A DNA stretch of 64,000 nucleotides from Bradyrhizobium sp. LHD-71 (GCF_031157255.1 NZ_JAVIFX010000001.1:209121-273120), one strand, 5' to 3'. Positions 9,420-18,035 are shown, counted from the stretch's first letter. Numbers and translations: made by a program. Notes: generated by a model from the sequence alone, not told the origin.

Positions 9420-9794
9420 CTAAAGAGCGACTTCAAGCGCGGCATCGATACGGCTGATCAGATCCTCCTCGCTGAACGGCTTCGTCAGATAGGCAATCAA
9501 TCCAGACTTCAGTGCCTGCGCTTTGACTCCCTCGTCCGGATAAGCGGTGATCAGGATCATTGGAATGGCGTGGCCGGATGCAATCAGGCGCGCGTAGAGT
9601 TCGAGGCCACCGATGCCAGGCATTTGAACGTCGGCAATCAAGCATCTTGTGCTCCGGAGCGCGTCGGATTTAAGAAATGTCTCTCCGTCTGGAAATGCTT
9701 CGACGCCGAAACCGAGCGAATTCATGAGATCGACGGTCGCTTCGCGTACCGATTGATCGTCGTCGACGATAGAGATGACCGCTTGCGTTGGCAT
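9420..9794 (-). CDS. Single-domain response regulator (receiver only)
   Basis: This 124-residue CheY-like receiver has no output domain. It shows the acidic pocket DDD at 11-13, phosphoacceptor Asp55 in IADVQMPG, Thr in LITAYP, and Lys105 in YLTKPF. The sequence style is that of FixJ-type receivers. It lies downstream of, and in the same direction as, a FixJ-like regulator and histidine kinase. However, it is separated from them by a 204-bp gap that holds a perfect 14-bp palindrome 102 bp before the start, so it probably has its own promoter. It may act as a phosphate sink or competitor for the neighbouring kinase. Confidence 0.88.
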   Translation of the reverse strand: MPTQAVISIVDDDQSVREATVDLMNSLGFGVEAFPDGETFLKSDALRSTRCLIADVQMPGIGGLELYARLIASGHAIPMILITAYPDEGVKAQALKSGLIAYLTKPFSEEDLISRIDAALEVAL

Positions 9795-9895
9795 CTTGCC
9801 CTGCCATGATCAATGTCGACCCACTCGCCGCGCCTTGCTGGCAACCAATACTCCTGGACGCGCTGAAGGTCAGGAGCGCAAGGGGATAGCGACGC

Positions 9896-9909
9896 TATAC
9901 GGCCGTATA
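9896..9909. promoter_or_regulatory. Candidate operator TATACGGCCGTATA
   Basis: A perfect 14-bp palindrome in the 204-bp gap between two response-regulator genes, 102 bp upstream of the receiver-only gene. It matches the site at 7057-7070 in 13 of 14 positions. It is a natural candidate binding site for the adjacent FixJ-like regulator. Confidence 0.5.
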
Positions 9910-9998
9910 TCACTAGCCGCGCTTACCGACTCCGTTCGAAGTCGCCTGCATCCCGGCCGCGACGAGCTCTCGACCATCCGCATCCCGACAGGTGCTGG

Positions 9999-10646
9999 CT
10001 AACCAGTCCTGACGACGCTCTTGAGCCTATCGGCCAGTCGGACAAGTTCAGCCAAGGATTTCGCCCGCATCTTCCGCATAATGCGACCGCGTCTGACCTT
10101 CACCGTAATCTCGCTCAAGCCAAGTTCCGCCGCGATCTGCTTGTTGAGAAGACCAGTGACGACAAGCGCCATGACCTTTCGTTCACCCTCCGTCAGCTCA
10201 GCAGATCGCAGCCGAAGATCGGCCATGGCCGCCGCTTCCTGGCGTCTGACGCGGTCATGTTCGATTCCAAGCTGGATCGCATCGAGCAACTCTTGATCGC
10301 GAAACGGCTTGGTCAGGAACTCGATCGCGCCACCCTTCATCGCTCGCACGGTCATCGGAATATCGCCATGGGCGGTAATGAAGACGATCGGTATATCGAT
10401 GTTCAGTCTGGCCAACTCGCGTTGAAGGTCGAGGCCGCTCATACCCGGCATCCGGATATCGAGGACAAGGCACGCCGGGACGTCGGGACGCTCGCCCTGC
10501 AAGAAGTCGTCAGTCGAAGCAAAGGATCGTCCCTCCAGTCCAACCGACGCGAGGAGGTCTTCCAGGGCGTCGCGTACGGAGGGATCGTCATCAATGACGA
10601 ACACCAGCGGCCGCTCACCCTGGGCAATGGCAGCTCCCTGGTTCAT
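9999..10646 (-). CDS. FixJ/NodW-family response regulator (LuxR-type HTH)
   Basis: This is a 215-residue two-domain regulator. The receiver (about 13-130) has the acidic cluster DDD, phosphoacceptor Asp63 in VLDIRMPG, THR switch in ITAHGD, and Lys in LTKPF. A linker leads to a C-terminal LuxR/GerE helix-turn-helix (about 150-212; LTEGERKVMALV, NKQIAAELGLSEITVKVRR). The ATG overlaps the stop of the upstream kinase gene (ATGA at 10643-10646), so the two are translationally coupled and form a cognate pair. It presumably activates transcription when phosphorylated. Candidate targets are the two TATACG palindromes nearby. Confidence 0.93.
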   Translation of the reverse strand: MNQGAAIAQGERPLVFVIDDDPSVRDALEDLLASVGLEGRSFASTDDFLQGERPDVPACLVLDIRMPGMSGLDLQRELARLNIDIPIVFITAHGDIPMTVRAMKGGAIEFLTKPFRDQELLDAIQLGIEHDRVRRQEAAAMADLRLRSAELTEGERKVMALVVTGLLNKQIAAELGLSEITVKVRRGRIMRKMRAKSLAELVRLADRLKSVVRTG

Positions 10647-11710
10647 GCCACTGTCTTTCCTTCAATCGGAAGCGTGAACTGAAAGACGGCACCGCGCGGG
10701 GTCCCTGTTTCCGCCCACAATCGTCCGCCATGCATTTCGACAATCGAACGGCTGATCGTTAATCCAAGACCCATGCCCTCTCGCTTGGTCGTGTAAAAGG
10801 CATCGAAAAGTCGTGCAATTTTTCCTGCTTCCAGCCCGCCACCGGAGTCGTGAATCGCTACGATGGCACTGCCGGTCCCGTCCCTCACGGTTCTGATCAA
10901 CAATTGTCGCGGCCCGTCGGCACTCATGGCTTCGATGGCATTGATGGTCAAATTCAGGATCACTTGCTGCAGTTGAATGCGATCTGCCAACGCCAACGGT
11001 ATATCCTCTGCAAGCTGCATTTGCAGCGAAATGCCGCTCTTTTCGATTTCGCTGCGCGTCAGGGCGAGCGTCTCCAGTATCACGTCATTTATACTGAGCC
11101 ATTTTCGCTCCTCCGGTGGCGCTCTCTTCGCGAGACCGCGAATCCGGCCGATAATGTCGCTCGCTCGATTTGCGTCCCTGAGCATTCGTTCGACGGCCTG
11201 CTTGGCCTTTTCGAGATTGGGAGGCTGAGCCGACAGCCAGCGCAAACAGGCGTTGCCGCTGGTGACGACACCGGTGATCGGTTGATTGACCTCATGGCCT
11301 ATGGATGCCGTCAGTTCGCCCAGAGTCGTCACGCGAGCGACGTGCGCTAGCTGCGCGCGAGCTTCGTGCACCGCGGCCTTCGCTGATTCGATTTTCAGAG
11401 CCAGATAGGTCGTGGCCCCGATAGCTGAAATGCTGATGATGCAGTTGATCAACCCGGACTGTAGCGAACCGGTGCGCGTCAGAGCGAAGCTCAGGACCGT
11501 TAGCGCCACGCATCCCGCAAAGACCAGCCAAACACCGCGTGTGCGACAGAAATTCAAGGATAGCAGCACGACAGCGACATAGAAGACAGCAACGGCGATC
11601 TCCAGATCGGTCGCAGTATCCGCAACGAAGATCGCCGCAGCCAGTAAGGCCGTGGTGATCGGCGGGATCATCGACGGAGACGTCGCCCAGAAATGCCGGC
11701 TGGATCGCAC
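10643..11710 (-). CDS. Membrane sensor histidine kinase (FixL-like transmitter)
   Basis: This 355-residue kinase has about four N-terminal membrane helices (about 15-105) and no obvious PAS or periplasmic domain, so it probably senses within or at the membrane. The transmitter has the H-box around His139 (SIGHEVNQPITG), N-box (NLTINAIEAM), G1 (AIHDSGGGLEAG) and G2 (GMGLGLTISRSIVEMHGG). The GTG start at 11710 is preceded by a strong GGAGGTGAG. The gene follows the ABC ATPase gene by 26 bp and overlaps the response-regulator start, so transporter and two-component genes look like one leftward operon. Confidence 0.93.
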   Translation of the reverse strand: MRSSRHFWATSPSMIPPITTALLAAAIFVADTATDLEIAVAVFYVAVVLLSLNFCRTRGVWLVFAGCVALTVLSFALTRTGSLQSGLINCIISISAIGATTYLALKIESAKAAVHEARAQLAHVARVTTLGELTASIGHEVNQPITGVVTSGNACLRWLSAQPPNLEKAKQAVERMLRDANRASDIIGRIRGLAKRAPPEERKWLSINDVILETLALTRSEIEKSGISLQMQLAEDIPLALADRIQLQQVILNLTINAIEAMSADGPRQLLIRTVRDGTGSAIVAIHDSGGGLEAGKIARLFDAFYTTKREGMGLGLTISRSIVEMHGGRLWAETGTPRGAVFQFTLPIEGKTVA

Positions 11711-11736
11711 GTGATCTCACCTCCCCTTAGGTCGCA

Positions 11737-13050
11737 TCAAGCCGGGTTCTCAAGCGTGAATACGTCGGCCTCTTCGTCATAGGCGAAGTACTCGGCATAG
11801 CGTGCCCAGCTGGTGACGGCCTTCACGGTCTCGGCTGCGTAGTCTTCCGACATATGGTCCTCGAGTTCATCCCGAAAACGCCGCGCCGGGGCCTGATGAC
11901 TCGACCGCTCGTCGAGAACACGGCGGATGTGCGCGGCAAGCGGAACATAGGTTGCCAGTTGCTGGGCAAACAGGCGCTTGCGTTCGTCGACATCGCTCGT
12001 TGCAAAGCGCATACCGGCGGCCGTCAGGCGGATATCGCCCTCCTCCAGCTCTGCAAATCGCAGGAGCTGCAAAGTCTCTGCGATCGGAAAGAGGTCGTCG
12101 ACCTCGAGCTGCAGACCTGCTGCGAGCGGCGGCAGATCGGCGTGTCCGCGGTAGGGTTCAGCCGCCACGGTTTCGATCAGCCCGGCAAGCCGGTTGGACG
12201 ACACGCGCGGCAGAACCATGGCGATGCCCGTGCCGGGAAAGAAACCATCGCGCGCCGGCGTACCCGATTTCATCGTCATCCGCGCATAGACGTCGTCCAC
12301 AAGTTTTCGAAACGCAGGGTCGAGGCGATTGCGCGGCTGCGGCAGCTCGATCCGGATTTCGGCGACGACACGCCCAGGGTTGGATCCAAAGATGAGAATG
12401 CGATCGCACATCAACACCGCCTCTTCGATGTTGTGGGTGACCATCAGGATCGACTGCATCGGCATGCGTCCTTCCGCCCACAGGTCGAGCAGATCGGTGC
12501 GCAAGGTCTCGGCCGTCAGGACGTCCAGGGCCGAGAACGGCTCGTCCATCAGCAGGACCTTGGGATGCACGACCAGCGCCCGCGCCAGCCCGACCCGCTG
12601 ACGCATGCCGCCGGAGAGCTCCTTGGGATAGGCACTCTCGTAACCATCGAGGCCGATCAGGTCGATCGCAGCCAACGCCGGCCGGCGGCGTTCGGCGGGT
12701 GCGAGCCCGCGAGCTTCTAGCCCCAGCTCGACGTTCTGCAGAACGGTCAGCCAGGGGAAGAGCGCAAAGCTTTGGAACACCAGCGCCATGCCGGCGGGCG
12801 GGCCCGTCACCGGCGCGCCCTCGAACGCAATCCTGCCATCGCTCGGCCGAATGAGACCCGCGATCGCGCGCAGGAGCGTCGACTTGCCGCTTCCCGAGCG
12901 GCCAAGCAAACCGACGATTTCGCCCGGCCGAAGAGTCAGGTCGACGTTATCGAGAACGACGAGCCGACCCGAAGCTCCCTTGTCGTAGGTTTGACATACG
13001 CCTTGCACCGAGATGAGAGGCACATCGTTGACAGAGCGGGCGGCGTCCAT
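11737..13050 (-). CDS. ABC transporter ATPase with AAA-associated C-terminal domain
   Basis: This 437-residue protein has an N-terminal nitrate/sulfonate/taurine-type ABC ATPase (about 12-265): Walker A GRSGSGKST, Q-loop VFQSFALFPW, signature LSGGMRQR and Walker B VLLMDEPFSALD. About 170 further residues form the AAA-associated C-terminal domain known from a subgroup of these ATPases (Pfam AAA_assoc_C type), which probably has a regulatory role. ATG 13050 is chosen because GGAGG lies six bases upstream; an in-frame ATG at 13065 precedes the ribosome site. It lies 21 bp from the permease gene. No substrate-binding protein is encoded nearby. Confidence 0.93.
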   Translation of the reverse strand: MDAARSVNDVPLISVQGVCQTYDKGASGRLVVLDNVDLTLRPGEIVGLLGRSGSGKSTLLRAIAGLIRPSDGRIAFEGAPVTGPPAGMALVFQSFALFPWLTVLQNVELGLEARGLAPAERRRPALAAIDLIGLDGYESAYPKELSGGMRQRVGLARALVVHPKVLLMDEPFSALDVLTAETLRTDLLDLWAEGRMPMQSILMVTHNIEEAVLMCDRILIFGSNPGRVVAEIRIELPQPRNRLDPAFRKLVDDVYARMTMKSGTPARDGFFPGTGIAMVLPRVSSNRLAGLIETVAAEPYRGHADLPPLAAGLQLEVDDLFPIAETLQLLRFAELEEGDIRLTAAGMRFATSDVDERKRLFAQQLATYVPLAAHIRRVLDERSSHQAPARRFRDELEDHMSEDYAAETVKAVTSWARYAEYFAYDEEADVFTLENPA

Positions 13051-13071
13051 GGCATTCCTCCGCATGGTTGG

Positions 13072-14826
13072 TCAGTTCAGACGCAGGCGGCGCTCGGCGA
13101 ACACATAGAGCGGACGCCAGAGCATGCGGTTGAACAGCGTGACGAACAGCGACATGACGCCAATGCCCAGCACGACGCGCGGAAAGTCTCCGGCTGCGGT
13201 CGCCTTGGCGATGTAGGCGCCGAGGCCATAGGCTTGGAGCCTGGTGTCACCCCAGCTTGCGACCTCCGCCACGATGCTGGCGTTCCAGGAGCCGCCGGAG
13301 GCAGTCAGCGCGCCCGTGACATAGTAGGGAAAGATGCCCGGCAGAATGACTTTGCGCCACCAGGTCCAGGACCGCAGGTGATAGATCGCCGCCGCCTCCC
13401 GAAGGTCGCTCGGAAACGCACTCGCGCCCGCGATGACGTTGAAGAGGATGTACCACTGCGTCCCGAGCACCATGAGCGGCGAGAGCCAGATGTTGGGATC
13501 GACGCCCGTTGCGACGATCCCCATCACCGCGAAGGGAAACAGCACATTGGCCGGGAAAGCAGCGAGGAACTGCGCCAGCGGCTGAACACGCTCGGCGACA
13601 ACCGGCCTCAGTCCGATCCACACTCCGATGGGAACCCAGATCAGGCTCGCGACCGCGATCAGAATCACGACGCGTGAAAGCGTGGCCAAGCCGCCTCCGA
13701 AGGCCTCGAACGCGTCACGCCATGACAACGTCTGGCGCACATAGTCGATGACAAGCCAGGCCCCACACGCCGTTACAGCGACGACGACTGCGAGCCAGAG
13801 ATAATCAACGGACGATGACGTGCGCCTGCTCCGCGCCGTTGCCAACCTGGGCATGCGTGCGCCAAGCCGCAACATCAGGAGGCGTTGCCAGATCCAGCCG
13901 AACGGCGCCAGCAGGTGCTTCACTAGCGAGGTCCGCCGGATGAGACCGTACATCCAGGACCGCGGCTTTTGCTGACTGGCGGTCTGCTCGGCGCGAAACT
14001 TGTCCGCCCACGCCACGACCGGCCGGAACAGGAGCTGATCGTAGAGAAGGATGACAAACGCCATCGCCAGGACAGCCCACCCCACGGCGGCGAAATCCTG
14101 CTGGTCGATGGCAAGGGCGAGATAGGAGCCGATCCCGGGAAGCTGGACTGTCGTGCTGCCGACCGTGATGGCCTCGGAAGCGACAACGAAGAACCAGCCG
14201 CCCGACATCGACATCATCGTGTTCCAGATGAGTCCCGGTGCAGCAAACGGTGCCTCCAACCGCCAGAACCGTTGCCAAGCCGAAAGCCCGAAGCTGCGGC
14301 TCGCCTCATCGAGATCGCGCGGCACAGTTTTCAGCGACTGGTAGAACGAGAAGGCCATGTTCCATGCCTGACTCGTGAAGATTGCGAAGATCGACGCGCA
14401 TTCAGCGCCGAGTTCACTTCCTGGAAAAAGTCCCATGAAGAAGGTGACGGTAAAGGTGAGGAAGCCGAGCACCGGCACCGACTGCAGGATGTCAAGCGCA
14501 GGGATGATGATCAGTTCGGCACGACGGCTCTTGGCTGCGAGCGCCGCCACGACGAAAGTGAACAACAGTGAGGCGAAGATCGCCGCGAACATGCGCAATG
14601 TCGTGCGCAGCGCATATTCGGGAAGCCCGGCAACGTCCAGCGAGACAGGTTCGCGCGACAACGCGTCGAGCGAGTCACCCATGCCGGCCGCCCCGTGCGC
14701 GGCAAGGATGACCAGGGCCGCAATGAGGGAGAACGCGGCCAGGTCATAGACATTCGGTCGCATGCGAGCGCGCACGAGCGCGGCGACGGCGCCGAGCGCC
14801 GGACGATCGTCAGGAAGAAAGACCAT
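13072..14826 (-). CDS. ABC transporter permease, tandem double-domain
   Basis: This 584-residue inner-membrane protein has two BPD_transp_1 (binding-protein-dependent permease) halves in one chain. The first spans about 25-285 and the second about 330-584. Each carries the cytoplasmic EAA-type loop (LDEASRSFGLSAWQRFWRLE in the first; LREAAAIYHLRSWTWWRKV in the second). Two permeases in one chain would serve the single neighbouring ATPase. ATG 14826 was chosen because translated upstream sequence is Arg-rich and unlike a membrane protein, although the frame is open to 15279. The substrate is unknown; nitrate/sulfonate/bicarbonate-type permeases are the closest class. Confidence 0.85.
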   Translation of the reverse strand: MVFLPDDRPALGAVAALVRARMRPNVYDLAAFSLIAALVILAAHGAAGMGDSLDALSREPVSLDVAGLPEYALRTTLRMFAAIFASLLFTFVVAALAAKSRRAELIIIPALDILQSVPVLGFLTFTVTFFMGLFPGSELGAECASIFAIFTSQAWNMAFSFYQSLKTVPRDLDEASRSFGLSAWQRFWRLEAPFAAPGLIWNTMMSMSGGWFFVVASEAITVGSTTVQLPGIGSYLALAIDQQDFAAVGWAVLAMAFVILLYDQLLFRPVVAWADKFRAEQTASQQKPRSWMYGLIRRTSLVKHLLAPFGWIWQRLLMLRLGARMPRLATARSRRTSSSVDYLWLAVVVAVTACGAWLVIDYVRQTLSWRDAFEAFGGGLATLSRVVILIAVASLIWVPIGVWIGLRPVVAERVQPLAQFLAAFPANVLFPFAVMGIVATGVDPNIWLSPLMVLGTQWYILFNVIAGASAFPSDLREAAAIYHLRSWTWWRKVILPGIFPYYVTGALTASGGSWNASIVAEVASWGDTRLQAYGLGAYIAKATAAGDFPRVVLGIGVMSLFVTLFNRMLWRPLYVFAERRLRLN

Positions 14827-14933
14827 GGCAAGCCTCGCGGCAATCGAGACCGATACTCGCCCTGCCCGGCGACATGAGCCGTGCGCGCTTGCGCCCTGCG
14901 GATACCTGCAAGCGCAACATCGGTTGAGCTGGG

Positions 14934-15176
14934 TTACGCGGCGCGGCGCAAACTGTCGCCATCGTCGGTTGCCGCGGCTTCGGTCCAACGGCACTCGAGC
15001 CGTCCGCTTGTCGGGTTCGTGTGCCAGCCGGCAACGAGCGCGCGGCGTACCGGCGCTCGCGGTCGCCCCTCCATGGGGAGAACGGCGGTAGTTCTTGTTT
15101 TGAAGGTGTTCGCCCGCTCGGAACGTGACGCGGGCGCCGCGACATTCTCGCGAAGAAAGACGATGTTCTTGTTCAT
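14934..15176 (-). CDS. Small basic hypothetical protein upstream of the ABC operon
   Basis: This 80-residue protein has a strong ribosome binding site (GGGAGGT five bases before ATG 15176). It contains a distinctive central block GRPRAPVRRALVAGWH and the segment SGRLECRW. It has no membrane helix or signal peptide and I do not recognise a family. It is the first gene of the leftward ABC/two-component block, 107 bp before the permease start. A longer frame of the permease runs over it on the same strand but has poor composition, which supports this smaller gene. It could be a regulatory or accessory peptide of the transporter. Confidence 0.6.
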   Translation of the reverse strand: MNKNIVFLRENVAAPASRSERANTFKTRTTAVLPMEGRPRAPVRRALVAGWHTNPTSGRLECRWTEAAATDDGDSLRRAA

Positions 15177-15525
15177 GGCTTACCTCCCGGAAATGTCCCC
15201 TGCAGGACCCGGGAGGCGAAGCGGACAGACCTTTATCTGGCCCAGCCGGCACTCGCCCGGCGGGTGATGCCGGGAGCAATCCTGGTTGACGGGTTGAGTG
15301 TCCGACAGAAGTTTCGCGTCTCTGCCGGACAGCGACTAGGGTAGCTGTCCATTACCTGCTTCGTTTGATCGAGAAATGGCTCCGGAACCGGAAGGCCGCG
15401 CGGGGAATGCGCCCCAAAATCGAACGTGTCAAGCGACCAATGCGCCTCTACGGGCGGACATTCCGAAAATTATACTCATGTATATGCAATCAGAATTGTG
15501 ATCGTCGGGTCGGCCGGGGATCGCT
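15177..15525. promoter_or_regulatory. Divergent control region with inverted repeat GGACAGC-N10-GCTGTCC
   Basis: This 349-bp gap separates the leftward ABC block from the rightward DUF1194 gene and holds no gene that I can support. A perfect 7-10-7 inverted repeat lies at 15327-15350. Just upstream, TGTCCGACA and a further CCGGACA half-site repeat the same TGTCC/GGACA theme (15299-15331). This arrangement is typical of a dimeric activator site. The regulator is unknown. Confidence 0.4.
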
Positions 15526-16605
15526 ATGCTTTTCCTCGAAACCGGCAGCGGAGTTCGCAAGTTGGTTCGAGCTGTTCGATCTGCATTGATCGCACTTGTT
15601 CTTGCGATGGCGGTCCACCTGTCGTCGGCGAAAGCCGGCGAGCCGGTCGATATGCTGCTGGTGCTGGCAGCGGATGTTTCGCGCAGCGTCGACCAGCAGA
15701 AGTTCCAGCTTCAGCGCGAGGGCTACGCTGCCGCGATCTCGAATCCGAACGTGTTAAATGCCATCGTTTCCGGCACTCACCAGCGGATTGCATTGGCCTT
15801 TGTCGAATGGTCCGGTGCGGATTCACAGAAGGTCGTGATCGACTGGACGCTTATCAGCGACAAGGCGTCTGCACGCCGCTTCGGCGACCAGCTCCTGGAA
15901 GCGCCCCGCTCCTTCGCGGACCGCACGTCCATCAGCGGCGCAATCGATTTCGCAGCAACCCGCTTCGATAATGCCCCTTTTGAATCCAATCGGCGAACGA
16001 TCGACGTATCTGGCGATGGCAACAACAATTCCGGCCGCGACGTGACCGTCGCCCGCGATGCGGCACTGGCCAAGGGTATCACGATCAACGGGCTCGTCAT
16101 CCTGACAGAGAACCCACAGCTATGGGATTCCGACCACACCAATCCCCCTGGCGGGCTGGAAGCCTACTATCGCGACAACGTCATCGGCGGGCCCGGTGCC
16201 TTCGTGATCGCTGCGAAGAACTTCGAGTCGTTTGGTGAGGCCATCACCAAAAAGCTGGTCGCAGAAATCGCCCAAGGACCCGATCTGCAAGACGCGCCGG
16301 AGCGCAGTGCTCAGCCGCGCCCTTCATCGATCGTAAGAGCCGCGATGCCATTGCAAATCCTCGGGCGCGAGCCAAGCGAAGGAGTAGTTCGAAGTGAAGA
16401 TCGCTGCGATGACCCTGATCGCATTGTTGTTCACAATGCCGCTGTTCGCCATGCATCTTTATGCGAGGGCTTACGTGCAGCCTGTTATCGAGCAGCCGAA
16501 CGATTGCAAGGATCCCAGTTCGCGACCCGGATCGAGAGCGGACGTGTCAGTCCCACCGCGCTTCTTTGGGACGCTCGCCTGAGCCCTGACCGCGCAAGGC
16601 GCTGA
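15526..16605 (+). CDS. DUF1194 (von Willebrand A-like) secreted protein
   Basis: This 359-residue protein has a signal peptide (about 12-37, ending SSAKAG) and a DUF1194 domain (about 38-255). Visible motifs are the metal-site-like LAADVSRSVDQQKF, ALAFVEWSG, TSISGAIDFA, IDVSGDGNNNSGRDV and LVILTENP. DUF1194 proteins are exported and of unknown function. The last 100 or so residues are low in family character and Arg-rich. From 16394 they overlap another frame that encodes a convincing signal peptide, so the true end may have been lost by a frameshift or stop mutation near 16300-16390. Confidence 0.8.
   Translation: MLFLETGSGVRKLVRAVRSALIALVLAMAVHLSSAKAGEPVDMLLVLAADVSRSVDQQKFQLQREGYAAAISNPNVLNAIVSGTHQRIALAFVEWSGADSQKVVIDWTLISDKASARRFGDQLLEAPRSFADRTSISGAIDFAATRFDNAPFESNRRTIDVSGDGNNNSGRDVTVARDAALAKGITINGLVILTENPQLWDSDHTNPPGGLEAYYRDNVIGGPGAFVIAAKNFESFGEAITKKLVAEIAQGPDLQDAPERSAQPRPSSIVRAAMPLQILGREPSEGVVRSEDRCDDPDRIVVHNAAVRHASLCEGLRAACYRAAERLQGSQFATRIESGRVSPTALLWDARLSPDRARR
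16394..16582 (+). CDS. Small secreted peptide overlapping the DUF1194 gene end
   Basis: This 62-residue frame starts at GTG 16394 with GAAGGAG about nine bases upstream. It begins with a textbook signal peptide or membrane anchor (KIAAMTLIALLFTMPLFAMH) followed by a short hydrophilic tail containing one Cys. A TAG in the same frame (16385-16387) sits directly before it, where a DUF1194 gene would be expected to end. I do not recognise a family. It is better supported than the overlapping C-terminal tail of the DUF1194 frame. Confidence 0.5.
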   Translation: MKIAAMTLIALLFTMPLFAMHLYARAYVQPVIEQPNDCKDPSSRPGSRADVSVPPRFFGTLA

Positions 16606-16607
16606 CT

Positions 16608-18035
16608 TCAATAGCGCATGGTTGAGCGTATCCCGACGATCACGGCGTTCCTGACAGGCTCGGTGGGTGACGCGTCGCCGGCAACGTGCCCGCCGGGATG
16701 GAACACGAACTGCAGGTTTGGCTGCACGGTCCAGCCCGGCGCGATGCTCGCGGAATAGGACAGATCGAACGACAGCTCGTAGTCGCGCAGTGGCGTCGGC
16801 AAGCCGGTGAAAAGTCGCGCGTCGTGATCGAACGCGCGCGCATGCTTTGAAACATGCGCGTAGAGAAACGATGCGCCGAACGCGTCGGCGGGACGCTGCG
16901 GGATCAGGCCTGCGAAGATGATGCCGCCATCGAGATAGAAATCGACGAGGTTGCGATCCGGCGGGCTCCAGGCGGCGCGCGCGAACAGCAAGACGCCTGA
17001 ATTGGCGTCGCCGCCCGGCGGCCGGTAGAGCTGCTGATCGAGCACTGCATAAATCCCGTCATTGCCGTGCACGCGACGCGCAATGCCGACGCTGAGCGGG
17101 CTTGCGAGCGAAAACCCGTTGATGTCGAAGCGCAGGTGATCGAACCGGTCGAAGTGGTGCCAGCCGCCGAAGCGGATGCCGCCGGCGAGGCCTTTCGCCG
17201 TCGGCTCCTGGTTATAGCGATACTGCAGTTCGCCGATCACGAACGGCGGATCGTTGACGCGAAAGTTCAGGCCGTGGCGGTTGCATTGCTCGGGTTCGAA
17301 CCCGCACGCGCCGGCTGGATCGCCGTTGAATACGGCGAGCAGCGCGGTGGTCTGCGGCGTCGGGTCTAGCTTCAGCCGCACGCCCGGCGTCGATAGCGGG
17401 TATGCCGGCCCAGCACTCGGAATGCCGGCTTTCGGGTTGGTTGGCCAATCGCTTGAGATGAAGAAGCCGAAATACTGGCTGAACAGGAATTCGGTGTCGA
17501 CCACCAGCTGGCCGGCGCGCAGGCTCGCCATGCCGCCGAACAGCTGCTGTTCGAGCCAGAGCTCCGAGAGCCGCGTCGCCGGCAGCGCCTCGATGTTGCT
17601 GACCGTGTTCAAGCCGCCGATCAGGTTGCGATTTGGGCCCTTGCTGCCGTGAAGCTGAAAGGCGTTGGCGTAGAAGCTCAAGCCGTCGAGCCCTGCGAGC
17701 CGGCCGAGATCAACGCCGATCATGGCTTCGAGCTTCCCATCGAAGATGGTGCGGCGCCGGACCCCGCCTGCGACGTTCGACAAGACCTCGGTGGTGTGGA
17801 TTAGGCCGAAGGTGATGCCGCGCTCTGCAAGCCAGCGCCGCGCACCGAACGGGTCGCCATCCTCTGGCAGGCTGGTCGCGATCGTCGGCTGCGGAGACAC
17901 GCCCGGCGGCGGATCGCCCTGCCCGAAGGCGGACGACGTCAGCACAAGGACGGTTGCGGTCGAAACGAGCGCCCGGCGCAAAGCCGGCGGCAGACCATTG
18001 ACGTTTCCCACATCGACAACAGTCAGCCCACGCAT
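16608..18035 (-). CDS. OprB-family carbohydrate-selective porin
   Basis: This 475-residue outer-membrane porin has a signal peptide (about 15-40, ending SSAFGQG). The OprB fold is recognisable by WLAERGITFG near the N-terminus, GLSFYANAFQLHG, RLSELWLEQQLFGG, AGQLVVDTEFLFSQ, PGVRLKLDPT, and the final IVGIRSTMRY strand with terminal aromatic. It forms a trimeric channel for sugars or other small solutes in related bacteria. ATG 18035 is preferred over an in-frame GTG at 18065. A Fur-like iron box lies about 100 bp upstream. It converges with the DUF1194 gene, leaving only a few bases between stops. Confidence 0.88.
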   Translation of the reverse strand: MRGLTVVDVGNVNGLPPALRRALVSTATVLVLTSSAFGQGDPPPGVSPQPTIATSLPEDGDPFGARRWLAERGITFGLIHTTEVLSNVAGGVRRRTIFDGKLEAMIGVDLGRLAGLDGLSFYANAFQLHGSKGPNRNLIGGLNTVSNIEALPATRLSELWLEQQLFGGMASLRAGQLVVDTEFLFSQYFGFFISSDWPTNPKAGIPSAGPAYPLSTPGVRLKLDPTPQTTALLAVFNGDPAGACGFEPEQCNRHGLNFRVNDPPFVIGELQYRYNQEPTAKGLAGGIRFGGWHHFDRFDHLRFDINGFSLASPLSVGIARRVHGNDGIYAVLDQQLYRPPGGDANSGVLLFARAAWSPPDRNLVDFYLDGGIIFAGLIPQRPADAFGASFLYAHVSKHARAFDHDARLFTGLPTPLRDYELSFDLSYSASIAPGWTVQPNLQFVFHPGGHVAGDASPTEPVRNAVIVGIRSTMRY

